Shown here: in pieces, positions 1 to 8,817 of the stretch
Layout: each line of letters opens with the position of its first letter
Position numbering within the stretch: the first letter of the stretch is position 1
Source: Spirochaetota bacterium
GTDB taxonomy: Bacteria; Spirochaetota; UBA4802; JAKQUI01
DNA length: 64,000 nucleotides
Reading direction: 5' to 3'
Assembly: GCA_029562645.1 (NCBI GenBank)
Contig: JAKQUI010000048.1
Location: forward strand, 248,001 to 312,000
The notes under the pieces: generated by a model
Database searches by the model: none
The model's input: the letters and a program-made list of their open reading frames with translations, nothing else
Told to the model about the DNA's origin: nothing
Program-made: the position numbers and the translations under genes

Positions 1-437
1 GGCTTTGAGGTCCGGGCCACGCGCGAAAGGAGCCGGAGGTTCCCCACCTCGGACGAGGCGACCTTGTACAGTCGGACCCCGACCTCCTCCAGGAGGTCCA
101 CCGACGGCTCGTCGAAAGCGCTCGAGAAGAACTCGACGCCGCATTCCCGGGCGACGTCGCGCAATCGGACATAGTCCTCCTTCGCAAGGACGAACCGGCG
201 GAAGAATTCGATCTGGGAGAAATCCGCATCGCCCTCGCGTCCGCTCGCCAGAAGCGACGTCGTATAGGGCGAGTACATGAGCTCCGGCACGTAGGTCTGG
301 AACTTGACCATGTGGGCCCCGGCCAACGCAGCGGCGCGCACCATGCGCTCGGCCATATCGCAATCGCCATTGTGGTTGATGCCGATCTCCGCGATGCAAA
401 GGATGTTTTTCCCGGGGAATAGTCCAGCAAGCTTCAT
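1..437 (-). CDS. neuB: N-acetylneuraminate synthase family protein (3' end outside window)
   Basis: First 145 codons of a NeuB-type synthase, which condenses phosphoenolpyruvate with an amino sugar to give a nonulosonic acid (sialic, legionaminic or pseudaminic). Translating the complement from ATG 437 gives MKLAGLFPGKNILCIAEIG, then INHNGD and MVKFQTY, the conserved start of the TIM barrel, and later FFSSAFDE. A GGAG lies about 11 bases before the ATG. The gene is cut by the window edge, so the C-terminal SAF domain cannot be checked. It faces away from glpK across an AT-rich 165-base gap. The exact sugar product cannot be told from this fragment. Products of the family decorate LPS, capsule or flagellin. 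Confidence 0.85.
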   Translation of the reverse strand, partial: MKLAGLFPGKNILCIAEIGINHNGDCDMAERMVRAAALAGAHMVKFQTYVPELMYSPYTTSLLASGREGDADFSQIEFFRRFVLAKEDYVRLRDVARECGVEFFSSAFDEPSVDLLEEVGVRLYKVASSEVGNLRLLSRVARTSK

Positions 438-602
438 CTATCCTTTGGCTCCTTCGATTTGATTTTGTTACGATTCGGCCCGCCTGATATTTTTTCAATA
501 AAATAATACCTCGCGCATAAAACTATTTGACAGCCCCCCATTTTATCGCGCTACCATCGTCCCCGACGCGACGACCGCACTATCATCAGCGAGGACGACC
601 CC

Positions 603-2090
603 ATGGGAAAGAAATTCATCGTATCCATCGATCTCGGAACGACCGGCAACCGCGTGTTCTGCTTCGACGAGACGGGCCAACCGATCTCCAGCGCCTACCG
701 CGAATTCACCCAGCATTTCCCCCGGCCCGGCTGGGTCGAGCACGACGCCATTGAGATCTGGAACTACATCAAGCAGCTGATCCCCGAGGCCATCCAAAAA
801 GGCGGCCTGGATGGCGCGGATGCGATCTCCATCGGCATCACCAATCAGCGCGAGACGACGGTCATCTGGAACAAGGACACCGGGATGCCCATCCACAACG
901 CCATCGTGTGGCAGTGCCGGCGCACCACCGACATCTGCAACACGCTCAAGGAACAGGGACACGAGGACATCTTCCGGCGCAAGACCGGCCTGGTGATCGA
1001 CGCCTATTTCTCGGGCACAAAAATCAAATGGTTGCTCGACACGGTGTCGGGCGCGCGCGACCTCGCCAAGCAGGGAAAGCTCCTCTTCGGGACCATCGAC
1101 ACCTGGATACTCTGGAACCTGACCGCGGGGAAGTCGCACAAGACGGACTACACCAACGCCTCGCGGACGCTCATCTTCAACATTGTCGACAAGCGCTGGT
1201 CGCGGGAACTCCTTGAGATCCTGGACATCCCGCTCAATATCCTTCCCGAGGTCCGCGACTCGGCGTCGTTCTTCGGCGAAACGATGGGCGTGCCGGGTCT
1301 TCCCGACGGCGTAACCATCGGCGGCATCGCCGGCGACCAGCAGGCCGCCATGGTGGGACAGAACTGCGTGTTCGAGGGGACCATCAAGAACACTTACGGG
1401 ACCGGGTGTTTCATGCTGCTCAATATCGGCTCCCAGCACACCATTTCCCGGCACGGGCTCCTCACCACGCTCACCTGCGACAAGCACGGAAAGCCGGCCT
1501 ATGCGCTCGAGGGGGCGGTGTTCATCGGCGGCGCGGTGGTGCAATGGCTGCGCGACTACATGAAGTTTGTCGACTCGAGCGCCGACTCCCAGCCCATGGC
1601 CCTCGCGGTGGACAAGGAGGACGAGGTGGTGGTGATCCCGGCCTTCGTGGGCCTGGGCGCCCCTTACTGGAAGATGGACGCGCGCGGCGCCATCTTCGGG
1701 CTTACGCGCGACACCACGCGCGAGCAGATCGTCCGCGCCTCCCTCAAGGCGGTCGCCTTTCAATCGATGGACGTGATCGACGCGCTGCAGAACGACTCCG
1801 GGAAAACGATCCACGAATTGCGCGTCGACGGCGGCGCGACCGCCAACCGTTTCCTCATGCAGTTCCAGGCCGATATCCTGGGCATCCCGGTCCTTCTGCC
1901 GGAGGTCGCGGAGTCGACGGCGCTCGGGGCTGCGTATCTCACCGGCCTCACCAGCCGGCTCTACAACTCCATCGACGAGGTGGCCAAACACAATGCGATC
2001 ACAGCGCGGTTCGATCCGGACATGGCGCCAAACGAGCGCGAACGCCAGCGACGCATTTGGAAGCAGGCCATTCAGCGGCTGTTGATGTGA
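603..2090 (+). CDS. glpK: glycerol kinase
   Basis: Cytoplasmic ATP-dependent phosphorylation of glycerol to sn-glycerol-3-phosphate. The 495-residue product has the usual family length. Visible FGGY-kinase features are the N-terminal phosphate loop SIDLGTTGNRVFCFD (residues 8-22), the substrate-side GITNQRET and NAIVWQCRR, the second-domain GGIAGDQQAA, TYGTGCF, and the C-terminal DGGATANRFLMQFQAD. The start at 603 is supported by the MGKKFIVSIDLGTT beginning. No glpF or glpD lies next to it, so it is a stand-alone gene here. An AT-rich 9-bp inverted repeat follows the stop. Confidence 0.96.
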   Translation: MGKKFIVSIDLGTTGNRVFCFDETGQPISSAYREFTQHFPRPGWVEHDAIEIWNYIKQLIPEAIQKGGLDGADAISIGITNQRETTVIWNKDTGMPIHNAIVWQCRRTTDICNTLKEQGHEDIFRRKTGLVIDAYFSGTKIKWLLDTVSGARDLAKQGKLLFGTIDTWILWNLTAGKSHKTDYTNASRTLIFNIVDKRWSRELLEILDIPLNILPEVRDSASFFGETMGVPGLPDGVTIGGIAGDQQAAMVGQNCVFEGTIKNTYGTGCFMLLNIGSQHTISRHGLLTTLTCDKHGKPAYALEGAVFIGGAVVQWLRDYMKFVDSSADSQPMALAVDKEDEVVVIPAFVGLGAPYWKMDARGAIFGLTRDTTREQIVRASLKAVAFQSMDVIDALQNDSGKTIHELRVDGGATANRFLMQFQADILGIPVLLPEVAESTALGAAYLTGLTSRLYNSIDEVAKHNAITARFDPDMAPNERERQRRIWKQAIQRLLM

Positions 2091-2104
2091 GGCGAACCGG
2101 CAGA

Positions 2105-2134
2105 TTGATTTTTAACCATTTCGGAAAAAATCAA
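2105..2134 (+). terminator. AT-rich inverted repeat after glpK
   Basis: TTGATTTTT (2105-2113) pairs with AAAAATCAA (2126-2134) around a 12-base loop, 15 bases after the glpK stop. The stem is AT-rich and has no clean T run, so it may be a weak terminator or a processing hairpin. Confidence 0.35.
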
Positions 2135-2212
2135 TTGATTTATTCGCGATTTGTTTCCAAATACGTAACGGCGTTGAATATTTTGAAATGATCGACATGG
2201 TGGAGGAATATA

Positions 2213-2410
2213 ATGGCACGACCGCTTCTAGGTGAGCTCTTATTGGAGAATAACGAGATTACCGATGATCAACTCAACAAGGCGCTCGAGGTGCAGAAAA
2301 ACGAGGGCGGACTGATCGGGATCATCCTGGTGAACCTTGGATTCATTTCCGAACAAAAGCTGGTGCAGTACCTGGCCCTTCAGGCCGAACGGGTCGTCAA
2401 ATCGGAATAA
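2213..2410 (+). CDS. stand-alone MshEN / GspE-N-type small protein
   Basis: A 65-residue protein with a strong ribosome site (GGAGGA, 6 bases before the ATG). It matches the small N-terminal domain of type II secretion and type IV pilus ATPases (T2SSE_N/MshEN): LGELLLENNEITDDQLNKAL, then the glycine-containing turn and LVNLGFISEQKLVQYLALQ. In known proteins this fold can bind c-di-GMP or mediate docking. Here it is alone, with no ATPase domain and no secretion genes nearby, and is closed by a strong hairpin terminator. The nearest c-di-GMP-related gene is the GGDEF/EAL protein about 1.2 kb away. Its role is unknown. Confidence 0.8.
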   Translation: MARPLLGELLLENNEITDDQLNKALEVQKNEGGLIGIILVNLGFISEQKLVQYLALQAERVVKSE

Positions 2411-2412
2411 TA

Positions 2413-2447
2413 CGAACGGCCGCCGTTTCCCGGCGGCCGTTCGGTTT
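2413..2447 (+). terminator. intrinsic terminator hairpin
   Basis: A perfect 13-bp stem (2413-2425 with 2431-2443) around a 5-base loop starts 2 bases after the stop of the 65-residue gene and is followed by GTTTC. It separates that gene from the convergent ilvE. The T run is short. Confidence 0.75.
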
Positions 2448-2478
2448 CATCCACGGACCACACGAGTTCGCAGCCCCT

Positions 2479-3516
2479 TCACACCTCGATCACATCAAGC
2501 CATCCGTGCCGATCCTCGATTTCACCGTACTGGATTCCCGTTAACTGCTCGTAGAGTTTGGTGAGCATGGGGCCGGCGACGTCCGGTTTTCCGAAGGTGA
2601 AGTCGCGATCGCGGTAGCGGATCCGATACACCGGCGTGATCACGGCCGCGGTGCCCACGGCGCCGATCTCCGAAAAATACTGCACCTCGTCGATCGCGAT
2701 CTGGCGCCACTCGACGCGCATGCCCAGGTCCTCCGCGATCACCGCGAGGCTGCGGTTGGTGATGCTGGGCAGAATCGACGGGGATTTGGGCGTCACATAC
2801 GCGTCGCCGTGGATCGCGACGACATTCGATGTCCCGAACTCGTCGAGATACACCTTTTCACGCGGATCGAGAAAAAGGACGATCGGGAAGCCGTGCTTCT
2901 TCCCGTATTCGCTTCCGGCAAGGCCCGCCGCGTAGTTCCCGCCGACCTTGCAATCGCCGACGCCGAGCGGCGCCGCGCGATCGAACTGCTCGACAACGAG
3001 CGCCTCGACCGGCTTGAAGCCGCCTTTGTAATACGGCCCCACCGGGCTCACCAGGACAATGAAAATATACTCCTCGGCTGGGCCCAGTCCCACGCGGGGC
3101 CCCACCCCGATGATCAGCGGCCGCACGTACAGGCTCGCCCCGGTGCCGTAGGGGGGCACGAATTCGACGTTCGCCGCGACAACGCGATGGATCGCATCGA
3201 CAAACAGCTTTTCGGGAATCGCGGGCATGAAGATCCGCTCGCAACTGCGGTTGAGGCGCATCGCGTTTTCTTCGGGTCGAAAAGCAACGATCTCCCCCGA
3301 CTTCGTCTCGAACACCTTGAGCCCTTCGAACGCCTGCTGCCCGTAGTGGATGCAGGGCGCGGCGACACTGATGCTGATGTTCTCGTCCGAGACCACCTCG
3401 CCCTCGGACCAGACGCCGTCGCGCCAGTAGTATCGAATGTTCGCGTTCGTTTTCACGTACCCGAATGGAAGATTTTTCCAGTCGAGGTTCGCCGTGGTTC
3501 TTTTCCGGGAGGTCAT
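2479..3516 (-). CDS. ilvE: branched-chain amino acid aminotransferase
   Basis: PLP fold-type IV transaminase that interconverts Leu/Ile/Val and their 2-oxo acids with glutamate/2-oxoglutarate. At 345 residues it is of the longer bacterial/eukaryotic-like BCAT type. Visible motifs are HYGQQAFEGLKVF, the substrate-loop YVRPLIIGVG, and DCKVGGNYAAGL, whose Lys should form the PLP Schiff base. LDEFGTSNVVAI and ITPVYRIRYRD follow near the C terminus. It converges on the terminator of the upstream small gene and stands 75 bases downstream of the GGDEF/EAL gene on the same strand. Confidence 0.95.
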   Translation of the reverse strand: MTSRKRTTANLDWKNLPFGYVKTNANIRYYWRDGVWSEGEVVSDENISISVAAPCIHYGQQAFEGLKVFETKSGEIVAFRPEENAMRLNRSCERIFMPAIPEKLFVDAIHRVVAANVEFVPPYGTGASLYVRPLIIGVGPRVGLGPAEEYIFIVLVSPVGPYYKGGFKPVEALVVEQFDRAAPLGVGDCKVGGNYAAGLAGSEYGKKHGFPIVLFLDPREKVYLDEFGTSNVVAIHGDAYVTPKSPSILPSITNRSLAVIAEDLGMRVEWRQIAIDEVQYFSEIGAVGTAAVITPVYRIRYRDRDFTFGKPDVAGPMLTKLYEQLTGIQYGEIEDRHGWLDVIEV

Positions 3517-3591
3517 GAGCTCATACCTGCGCTGTGAGTAGGATTAATTTCAGCACATGCGCACACCGAACCTTATTTTTCAAGAACAAAG

Positions 3592-6447
3592 CTATGACGC
3601 GCGCAGTTTTTTCTCGAACTCGTCGGGAGGGAGCGGCTTGCTGAAGAAATACCCCTGGTATTGATCGCATCGTCGATCGTCCAGGAAGGCGAGCTGATCG
3701 GAGGACTCGACCCCTTCGGCGACCACCATGAAGCCGAGATTGTGCGCCAGGTCGATGATCGTAGTGGCGATGGTCGCCGACTTGTCGTCCGCGGGAAGCT
3801 TTTCGATGAACGACTTGTCGATCTTGAGCGTGTCGATCGGATAGTCCCGGAGCTTGCTGAGCGAGGAATATCCGGTCCCGAAATCGTCAATCGAGATGGA
3901 GATGCCCATGCGGTGGATCTCGCTGAGACGCTCGATGTTCTCCTTCTCGTTTTCCATGATCCCGCTCTCGGTGATCTCGAGCTCGAGCCAGCGCGGATCC
4001 AGCGCGGTGTCCTTGACGATACGCGCGATGCTGTCGATCAGATCGGGCTGGCGGAACTGGATGGGCGAGAGGTTCACCGCGACCTTGACCGGCGGATGGC
4101 CGGCGTCCTGCCACAGGCGGTTTTGGCGGCAGGACTGGAGCAGGATCAGGGAGCCGATATCGCGGATCATGCCGTTCGATTCGACGATGGGAATGAACTG
4201 CATCGGCGGCACGAGGCCCCGCGTGGGGGACTGCCAGCGGATGAGCGACTCCATGCCCATGATGCGGCCGTTCTGAAGCACCTTGGGCTGATAAAACGCG
4301 ACGAACTCGTTCTGGTAGATGGCGCGCTGCAGCTCGGCCTCCAGCTGGAGACGCTGGCGCATCTGCGCATTGAGCTGCACATCGAACAGGCGATAACCGT
4401 TGCGCCCCTGCTCCTTCGCGAGGTACATCGCCGATTCGCTGTTCTTGATGAGCGTGTTCGGCGCCGTCCCGTCCACCGGATATACGCTCACCCCGATGCT
4501 GGCCGTGATCGGGAAGATGGAGCCGTCTATCACGAAGGGGTCCGCGAACGCGGTCATGGCCTTCTGTACCGCGGCGAGCACGTCGCCGGTGTCCTCCGCG
4601 TCGGAGTAGACGGCGACGAACTTGTCGCCGTCGAGGCGCGCGACGAGATCCTCGCCGCCGAAACTCATCTTCAGGCGCCCGGCGGCCTTGATGATGACCT
4701 GGTCGCCCGCAGCGGTCCCCGACATATCGTTCACGAATTTGAACCGGTCGATACCGATGCAGAGCACGAAAAAGACATGCGATCCCTTGCGGCGCGCCTT
4801 GAGCATCTCGGTCTGGATGCGATTGGAGATGAGCTCCCTGTTCGGCAGCCCGGTGAGCCGGTCATAGAAGGAAAAATACGCGACCTGCTCCTCCGCTTTC
4901 TTGCGCTTGGAGATGTCGATGATGGCCAGCTCGATATTATCGGCCTCGGTGAGGTGCTTGCCGGACATCTCGGTCCAAAGCGAGCTCCCGTCGGTTCGCC
5001 GTATCTCGATTTCGTGGTTGTTCACGACCCCGTGCTCCATGACCTCATGTTCGAATTGGGCGAACGCGTCCGAATCCACGAATCGCGGCCCGAGCGAAAC
5101 GCCCAGAAACTCATTGTTCGATTCGCACCCGAAGATTCGGAAGCCTATCTCATTGGTAGTGAGCACCGAGGTGCTCGCCCGATCGATCGTCATCAGTCCG
5201 ATGATGGCGTTGTTGTACATCGACCGGAAGCGCTCCTCCCGTTTTCGCAGCGCATACTCGGCCGCCTTCCGGTCGGTGATGTCGCGGGTATTGAGCAGGA
5301 TGCCGTTGATGAGGCTGTTCTTGAGGTTCACGCCGGTCGATTCAAGTACGCGATAGTGCCCCTCCCTGTCGCGAAAACGGTACTCGGCGACGATCTCCTC
5401 ATTCATCCGCTTGAGGCTGCCGGTGAGGGTGACGACGACCTGGTGCGCGTCGTCGTCATGGACGAGATCGACGAAGCGGCGTCCCACGAGCTCCTCCGGC
5501 GAATACCCGAGAATGCGCCGCGTCGACTGGCTCTGGTAGCGGATCACCCCATGCCAGTCGAGGATTGAAATCATCTCGGTGCTGTGCTCGATCATCGTGC
5601 GGAAGCGCTCCTCGCTTTCAAGGATCGCGCGCTCCGCCTCCTTGAGCTTAGTCGCGTCGATGGCGATCCCGCGTATGCCGATCACCTCCCCGCCCTCCAC
5701 CACCTGGCGGGCATACACGTGCACCGGCAGCCAGGAGCCGTCCTTCCGGTGGAAGGTGTATTCGATCGCGGAATAGCGCTTGCCCAGCATGGTTTTGATG
5801 ATGCCGCGCGAGGCCCGCTCGCGCTCGTCCAGGCGCAGGATATCCAGGGCGTTCATGCACATGATCTCGGCGCGCGAATAGCCCATGACCTCGCAACCGC
5901 GGCGGTTCACATACAAAAAGTTCCCCTTCATGTCCATTTCGAACACGATCTCGGGGAGCGACTCCAGGAAATCGAAAAAGCGCTGTTCGCTGCGAACCAG
6001 GTCCTCGTGCACGGCCATGAAGGTGGAGATGTCGCGCACGATGCCCCTGAAGCCAATCGGCGCTCCCCGTGCGTCGCGGATCAGCGAGGCCATCCCCTCG
6101 ACGTAAACGCGCGCGCCGCTCTGGGAGCGCATTCGCCAGTCGGAGAAGCGTTCCGTTTCGCCGCTTTTCAGGATCCTCAGAAAAAGAGGCTCCACCGTGC
6201 CGATGTCGTCCGGTTCAATAAAGGTCCGATAGGGCGCGCCCACAAGCCGCTCGACGGGCAGGCCGACCATTCGCGCGAAGGAGTCATTGCAAAAGGTCAC
6301 GCGACCGGAGAGATCGCACTCGTAGTATCCCTCGCAGATACTCTGCAGGAGCTCCTGATACCGGATATGGGCGAGTTCAAATGACGTGTCTTCGGTGCGA
6401 GAAGCGCCGCCGCCCGCTTCCGGACGCTCGGCGCTATGATCGTTCAT
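3592..6447 (-). CDS. four-PAS GGDEF/EAL c-di-GMP signalling protein
   Basis: 951 residues and no membrane segment, so a cytosolic sensor. Four PAS domains can be placed by eye at about 25-145, 150-275, 280-400 and 405-520, followed by GGDEF (about 525-690) and EAL (about 700-945). The GGDEF signature reads DGDKF, with Lys replacing the catalytic acidic residue, so cyclase activity is doubtful. The EAL half looks complete: ESLIRW for EALLRW, VNLSPIQF, ELEITES, IDDFGTGYSSL, LKIDKSFI, VVAEGVES and QGYFFSKPL. The likely role is a PAS-tuned c-di-GMP phosphodiesterase with a regulatory GGDEF. The start at 6447 lacks a clear ribosome site. Confidence 0.92.
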   Translation of the reverse strand: MNDHSAERPEAGGGASRTEDTSFELAHIRYQELLQSICEGYYECDLSGRVTFCNDSFARMVGLPVERLVGAPYRTFIEPDDIGTVEPLFLRILKSGETERFSDWRMRSQSGARVYVEGMASLIRDARGAPIGFRGIVRDISTFMAVHEDLVRSEQRFFDFLESLPEIVFEMDMKGNFLYVNRRGCEVMGYSRAEIMCMNALDILRLDERERASRGIIKTMLGKRYSAIEYTFHRKDGSWLPVHVYARQVVEGGEVIGIRGIAIDATKLKEAERAILESEERFRTMIEHSTEMISILDWHGVIRYQSQSTRRILGYSPEELVGRRFVDLVHDDDAHQVVVTLTGSLKRMNEEIVAEYRFRDREGHYRVLESTGVNLKNSLINGILLNTRDITDRKAAEYALRKREERFRSMYNNAIIGLMTIDRASTSVLTTNEIGFRIFGCESNNEFLGVSLGPRFVDSDAFAQFEHEVMEHGVVNNHEIEIRRTDGSSLWTEMSGKHLTEADNIELAIIDISKRKKAEEQVAYFSFYDRLTGLPNRELISNRIQTEMLKARRKGSHVFFVLCIGIDRFKFVNDMSGTAAGDQVIIKAAGRLKMSFGGEDLVARLDGDKFVAVYSDAEDTGDVLAAVQKAMTAFADPFVIDGSIFPITASIGVSVYPVDGTAPNTLIKNSESAMYLAKEQGRNGYRLFDVQLNAQMRQRLQLEAELQRAIYQNEFVAFYQPKVLQNGRIMGMESLIRWQSPTRGLVPPMQFIPIVESNGMIRDIGSLILLQSCRQNRLWQDAGHPPVKVAVNLSPIQFRQPDLIDSIARIVKDTALDPRWLELEITESGIMENEKENIERLSEIHRMGISISIDDFGTGYSSLSKLRDYPIDTLKIDKSFIEKLPADDKSATIATTIIDLAHNLGFMVVAEGVESSDQLAFLDDRRCDQYQGYFFSKPLPPDEFEKKLRAS

Positions 6448-6564
6448 GTGTTTGTATGTGATCCACCTGTTTTATTTCCTTCCACCATCAGTATATCCAA
6501 ATACCCGCGAGGCGTCAAGCAAAGATCAGCGGATCCGTCGTTGCGTTTTTTGCATACCGATGAC

Positions 6565-7125
6565 CTATCCCGGAAGCGCAGCGCACATCAGGGATTTGCC
6601 AATCTGCGCCAGTGCGATCTCGACGAGTACCGCGGCCATGCATACGGCGCCGATGGACACCCGGGCGCCCTCGACGCCGACCATGAACGCAAGCGCGGCA
6701 GCGGCGACTGAAAGCATGAACAGCGACGCCCCGAGAAAGATCTTCCTGACGAGATAGGGGGCGCGCAACTTCTTGAACCGCATCGATCCGTCGAAGACGC
6801 CGGTCGTAAAGGCGCCCAGAACGGAGAGCGGGAAGAGCATCGACAGAATAAGCGCCGCGCCGTCGAACCGCGCCCCCCACTGCCCGCCGGCAATGAATCC
6901 CGCACCGAGGCAAAACGGCACCAGGAGCGATAATGCCTGCGGGAAGTGCAGTGAGATGGGGTGTAGGTTTAGATCGATGAAAAACCGCCTCCGCGGCTTC
7001 ACCGGATCGGCATACGCCTCGAACGCGCTCCGCGGGACGCCGCAGGCAGGGCATACCGCGCCAAGCTTGCTCTCCGCGATAATCAGCCGGCAGGCCTTGC
7101 AGATGAGTTTTCCTCCCATATCCAT
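6565..7125 (-). CDS. zinc-ribbon membrane protein, unknown function
   Basis: 186 residues from ATG 7125, chosen because GGGGAGGGG lies 4 bases upstream; the frame stays open for 16 more codons without such a site. The N terminus carries two CxxC knuckles (CKAC and CPAC, 16 residues apart), a rubredoxin/zinc-ribbon pattern, followed by FEAYADPVKPRRRFFIDLNLHPISLHFPQ. About four hydrophobic segments fill the rest. The layout resembles predicted inner-membrane proteins with a cytosolic metal-binding head, but I do not recognise a named family. It is monocistronic between the GGDEF/EAL gene and the divergent Nudix gene. Confidence 0.7.
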   Translation of the reverse strand: MDMGGKLICKACRLIIAESKLGAVCPACGVPRSAFEAYADPVKPRRRFFIDLNLHPISLHFPQALSLLVPFCLGAGFIAGGQWGARFDGAALILSMLFPLSVLGAFTTGVFDGSMRFKKLRAPYLVRKIFLGASLFMLSVAAAALAFMVGVEGARVSIGAVCMAAVLVEIALAQIGKSLMCAALPG

Positions 7126-7286
7126 TCGCCCCTCCCCTGTGTCGATGATGCGTACCGAGACAGAATACAGCACGCCCGCAGGGGCGCGTCAATGATTTTA
7201 TGCTACCGCCAGTCCGCGTCCACGGTAATGTCCTTGACGCTCGTGTCGGCATGCGGATTCCATGACATGCGCCGTGATGAAGGCGT

Positions 7287-7871
7287 ATGCACAGCGCACC
7301 CGGAACGCATGAGATGATTACGATCGAAGAACACTATCCCGGCAGAATCTTCAAGCACTGCCCGCGCTGCGGTGCGGGGGGATTCGCCCTTCGCGATGCC
7401 AGCTCCTTCCGATGCGAACGCTGCGACTTCGTGTACTTCGTCAACGCGGCCGCCGCGGTCGCCGGTCTCGTCTTCGACGATTCGCGCCGCCTGCTTCTGG
7501 TCGAACGAAAAAACGAACCCCGCAAGGGCATGCTCGATCTTCCGGGCGGTTTCGCGGACATCATGGAAACCGCCGAGGAGGCCCTCCGCCGCGAACTGCG
7601 CGAGGAACTGAACATCGAGATCACGACGGCGACCTACCTCGCCTCGTTCCCGAACCGTTATCTCTATGGCGGGATCACCTACTTCACGCTGGACATGGGA
7701 TTTATCTGCGCGGCCACGGATTTTTCACGCATGCGCGCTCACGACGACGCCGCGGCCATCGTCTTCATGCGCCCGGACGATATCGACCTCGACGCGATCG
7801 GCTTCGAATCCATTCGCCGTATGATCGCGCTGGCGCGCCAATCGCCATCATCCCCCACATCGGCTTTTTAG
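7287..7871 (+). CDS. Nudix hydrolase with N-terminal zinc ribbon
   Basis: 194 residues. The N terminus has a four-Cys ribbon (CPRC and CERC), followed by a Nudix fold: FVNAAAAVAGLVF and the Nudix box GFADIMETAEEALRRELREE, which fits GX5EX7REUXEEXG except that Asn replaces the last Gly. The architecture is like NudC/YjaD-type or ADP-ribose pyrophosphatase-like proteins, so a nucleoside-diphosphate derivative is the likely substrate. A second ATG at 7314 (MITIEEHYPG) is a reasonable alternative start. It ends 52 bases before znuA and is probably cotranscribed with it. Confidence 0.87.
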   Translation: MHSAPGTHEMITIEEHYPGRIFKHCPRCGAGGFALRDASSFRCERCDFVYFVNAAAAVAGLVFDDSRRLLLVERKNEPRKGMLDLPGGFADIMETAEEALRRELREELNIEITTATYLASFPNRYLYGGITYFTLDMGFICAATDFSRMRAHDDAAAIVFMRPDDIDLDAIGFESIRRMIALARQSPSSPTSAF

Positions 7872-7923
7872 CTTGACACGGCGGACCGGCCGCATCCCAA
7901 TCTCGCAACGACGGCCACCGACA

Positions 7924-8802
7924 ATGATGATGACACCCACGAAACGAATCCACAGCCGCGATCATGCGCCGCATCGCGCGTTTTTCCCGCTTCTCATCTG
8001 GGTCATGCTTGCCTGCGGAGCGTCCGGACCAACCGCGGAGAAGCCGGAGATAGCCGTTTCCGTTTTTCCGGTCTACGATATCGCCCGCACTATCGCCGGC
8101 GATCGTCTGACGGTTTCCGCTATCGTCCCAGCGGGCGCCAATCCGCACATCTACGAGCCGCCGCCGTCGGCGGTCCGCGCGCTGCAGAATGCGCGCCTGT
8201 ACATCGGAATTTCCTCCGGCTTTGACGGGTGGGCGGCCCGCTTTGTCCCGACAACCGCGAAGACGGTCTATCTCCTCAATGACGACACCGCCAATCCGCA
8301 CATCTGGCTTTCCGTGCGCGGCGCACGCGCCATCGCCGACGGCATCGCCGCCGCGTATTGTGCGATCGATCCGGCGAACCGCCCCGCGTACGAAAAAAAC
8401 CTCGCGGCCTACCGCGCCCGTATCGACGATCTGCACCGCGACATCGAAGCGGCGCTCAAGCCGGTCCGCGGAAAATCGTTCATCCAGTGGCATGCGTCGT
8501 GGGATTATTTCGCCGCCGAATACGGGCTCGTCATCGCCGGGACCATCGAGTCCGGACACGGGCACAAGCCGTCGCTGCGAGCCTTCGGCGACCTCATCGC
8601 CGCGGGGCGCCGCATGTCCGCCCGCGCCGTCATCATCGACCTGAACGCGCAGAGCGCCGAGGCGCGGACGATCGCCGAGGCCCTGAGCGTGCCCATCATA
8701 CGCCTTGATGCGATCGGCGATCCCGCCACGCCATCACGCGCCACCTATCTTTCCCTCATGCGGCACAATGCGACCGCGCTGGCCGCGGCGCTCTCCCGCT
8801 AA
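7924..8802 (+). CDS. znuA: zinc/manganese ABC transporter substrate-binding lipoprotein
   Basis: Cluster A-I metal-binding protein that delivers Zn(II) (or Mn) to the ZnuBC importer. I chose the first ATG, 7924; the frame is open back to a TTG at 7873. The signal segment ends in LACG, a lipobox, so it should be anchored in a membrane. Putative metal ligands are His in NPHIYEP, His in NPHIWLS, His in WHASWDYFAAEYGL, and an Asp near RLDAIGDP. It lacks the long His-rich loop of many ZnuA proteins. It sits 15 bases before znuC. Confidence 0.88.
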   Translation: MMMTPTKRIHSRDHAPHRAFFPLLIWVMLACGASGPTAEKPEIAVSVFPVYDIARTIAGDRLTVSAIVPAGANPHIYEPPPSAVRALQNARLYIGISSGFDGWAARFVPTTAKTVYLLNDDTANPHIWLSVRGARAIADGIAAAYCAIDPANRPAYEKNLAAYRARIDDLHRDIEAALKPVRGKSFIQWHASWDYFAAEYGLVIAGTIESGHGHKPSLRAFGDLIAAGRRMSARAVIIDLNAQSAEARTIAEALSVPIIRLDAIGDPATPSRATYLSLMRHNATALAAALSR

Positions 8803-8817
8803 GGGCCACCGGCGACC

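Noticed and set aside
543-1991. Minus-strand open frame of 482 codons
   Set aside because: Antisense shadow of glycerol kinase with Arg/Gly/Asp-rich composition.
3661-5568. Plus-strand open frame of 635 codons
   Set aside because: Antisense to the PAS/GGDEF/EAL gene, whose motifs are unmistakable.
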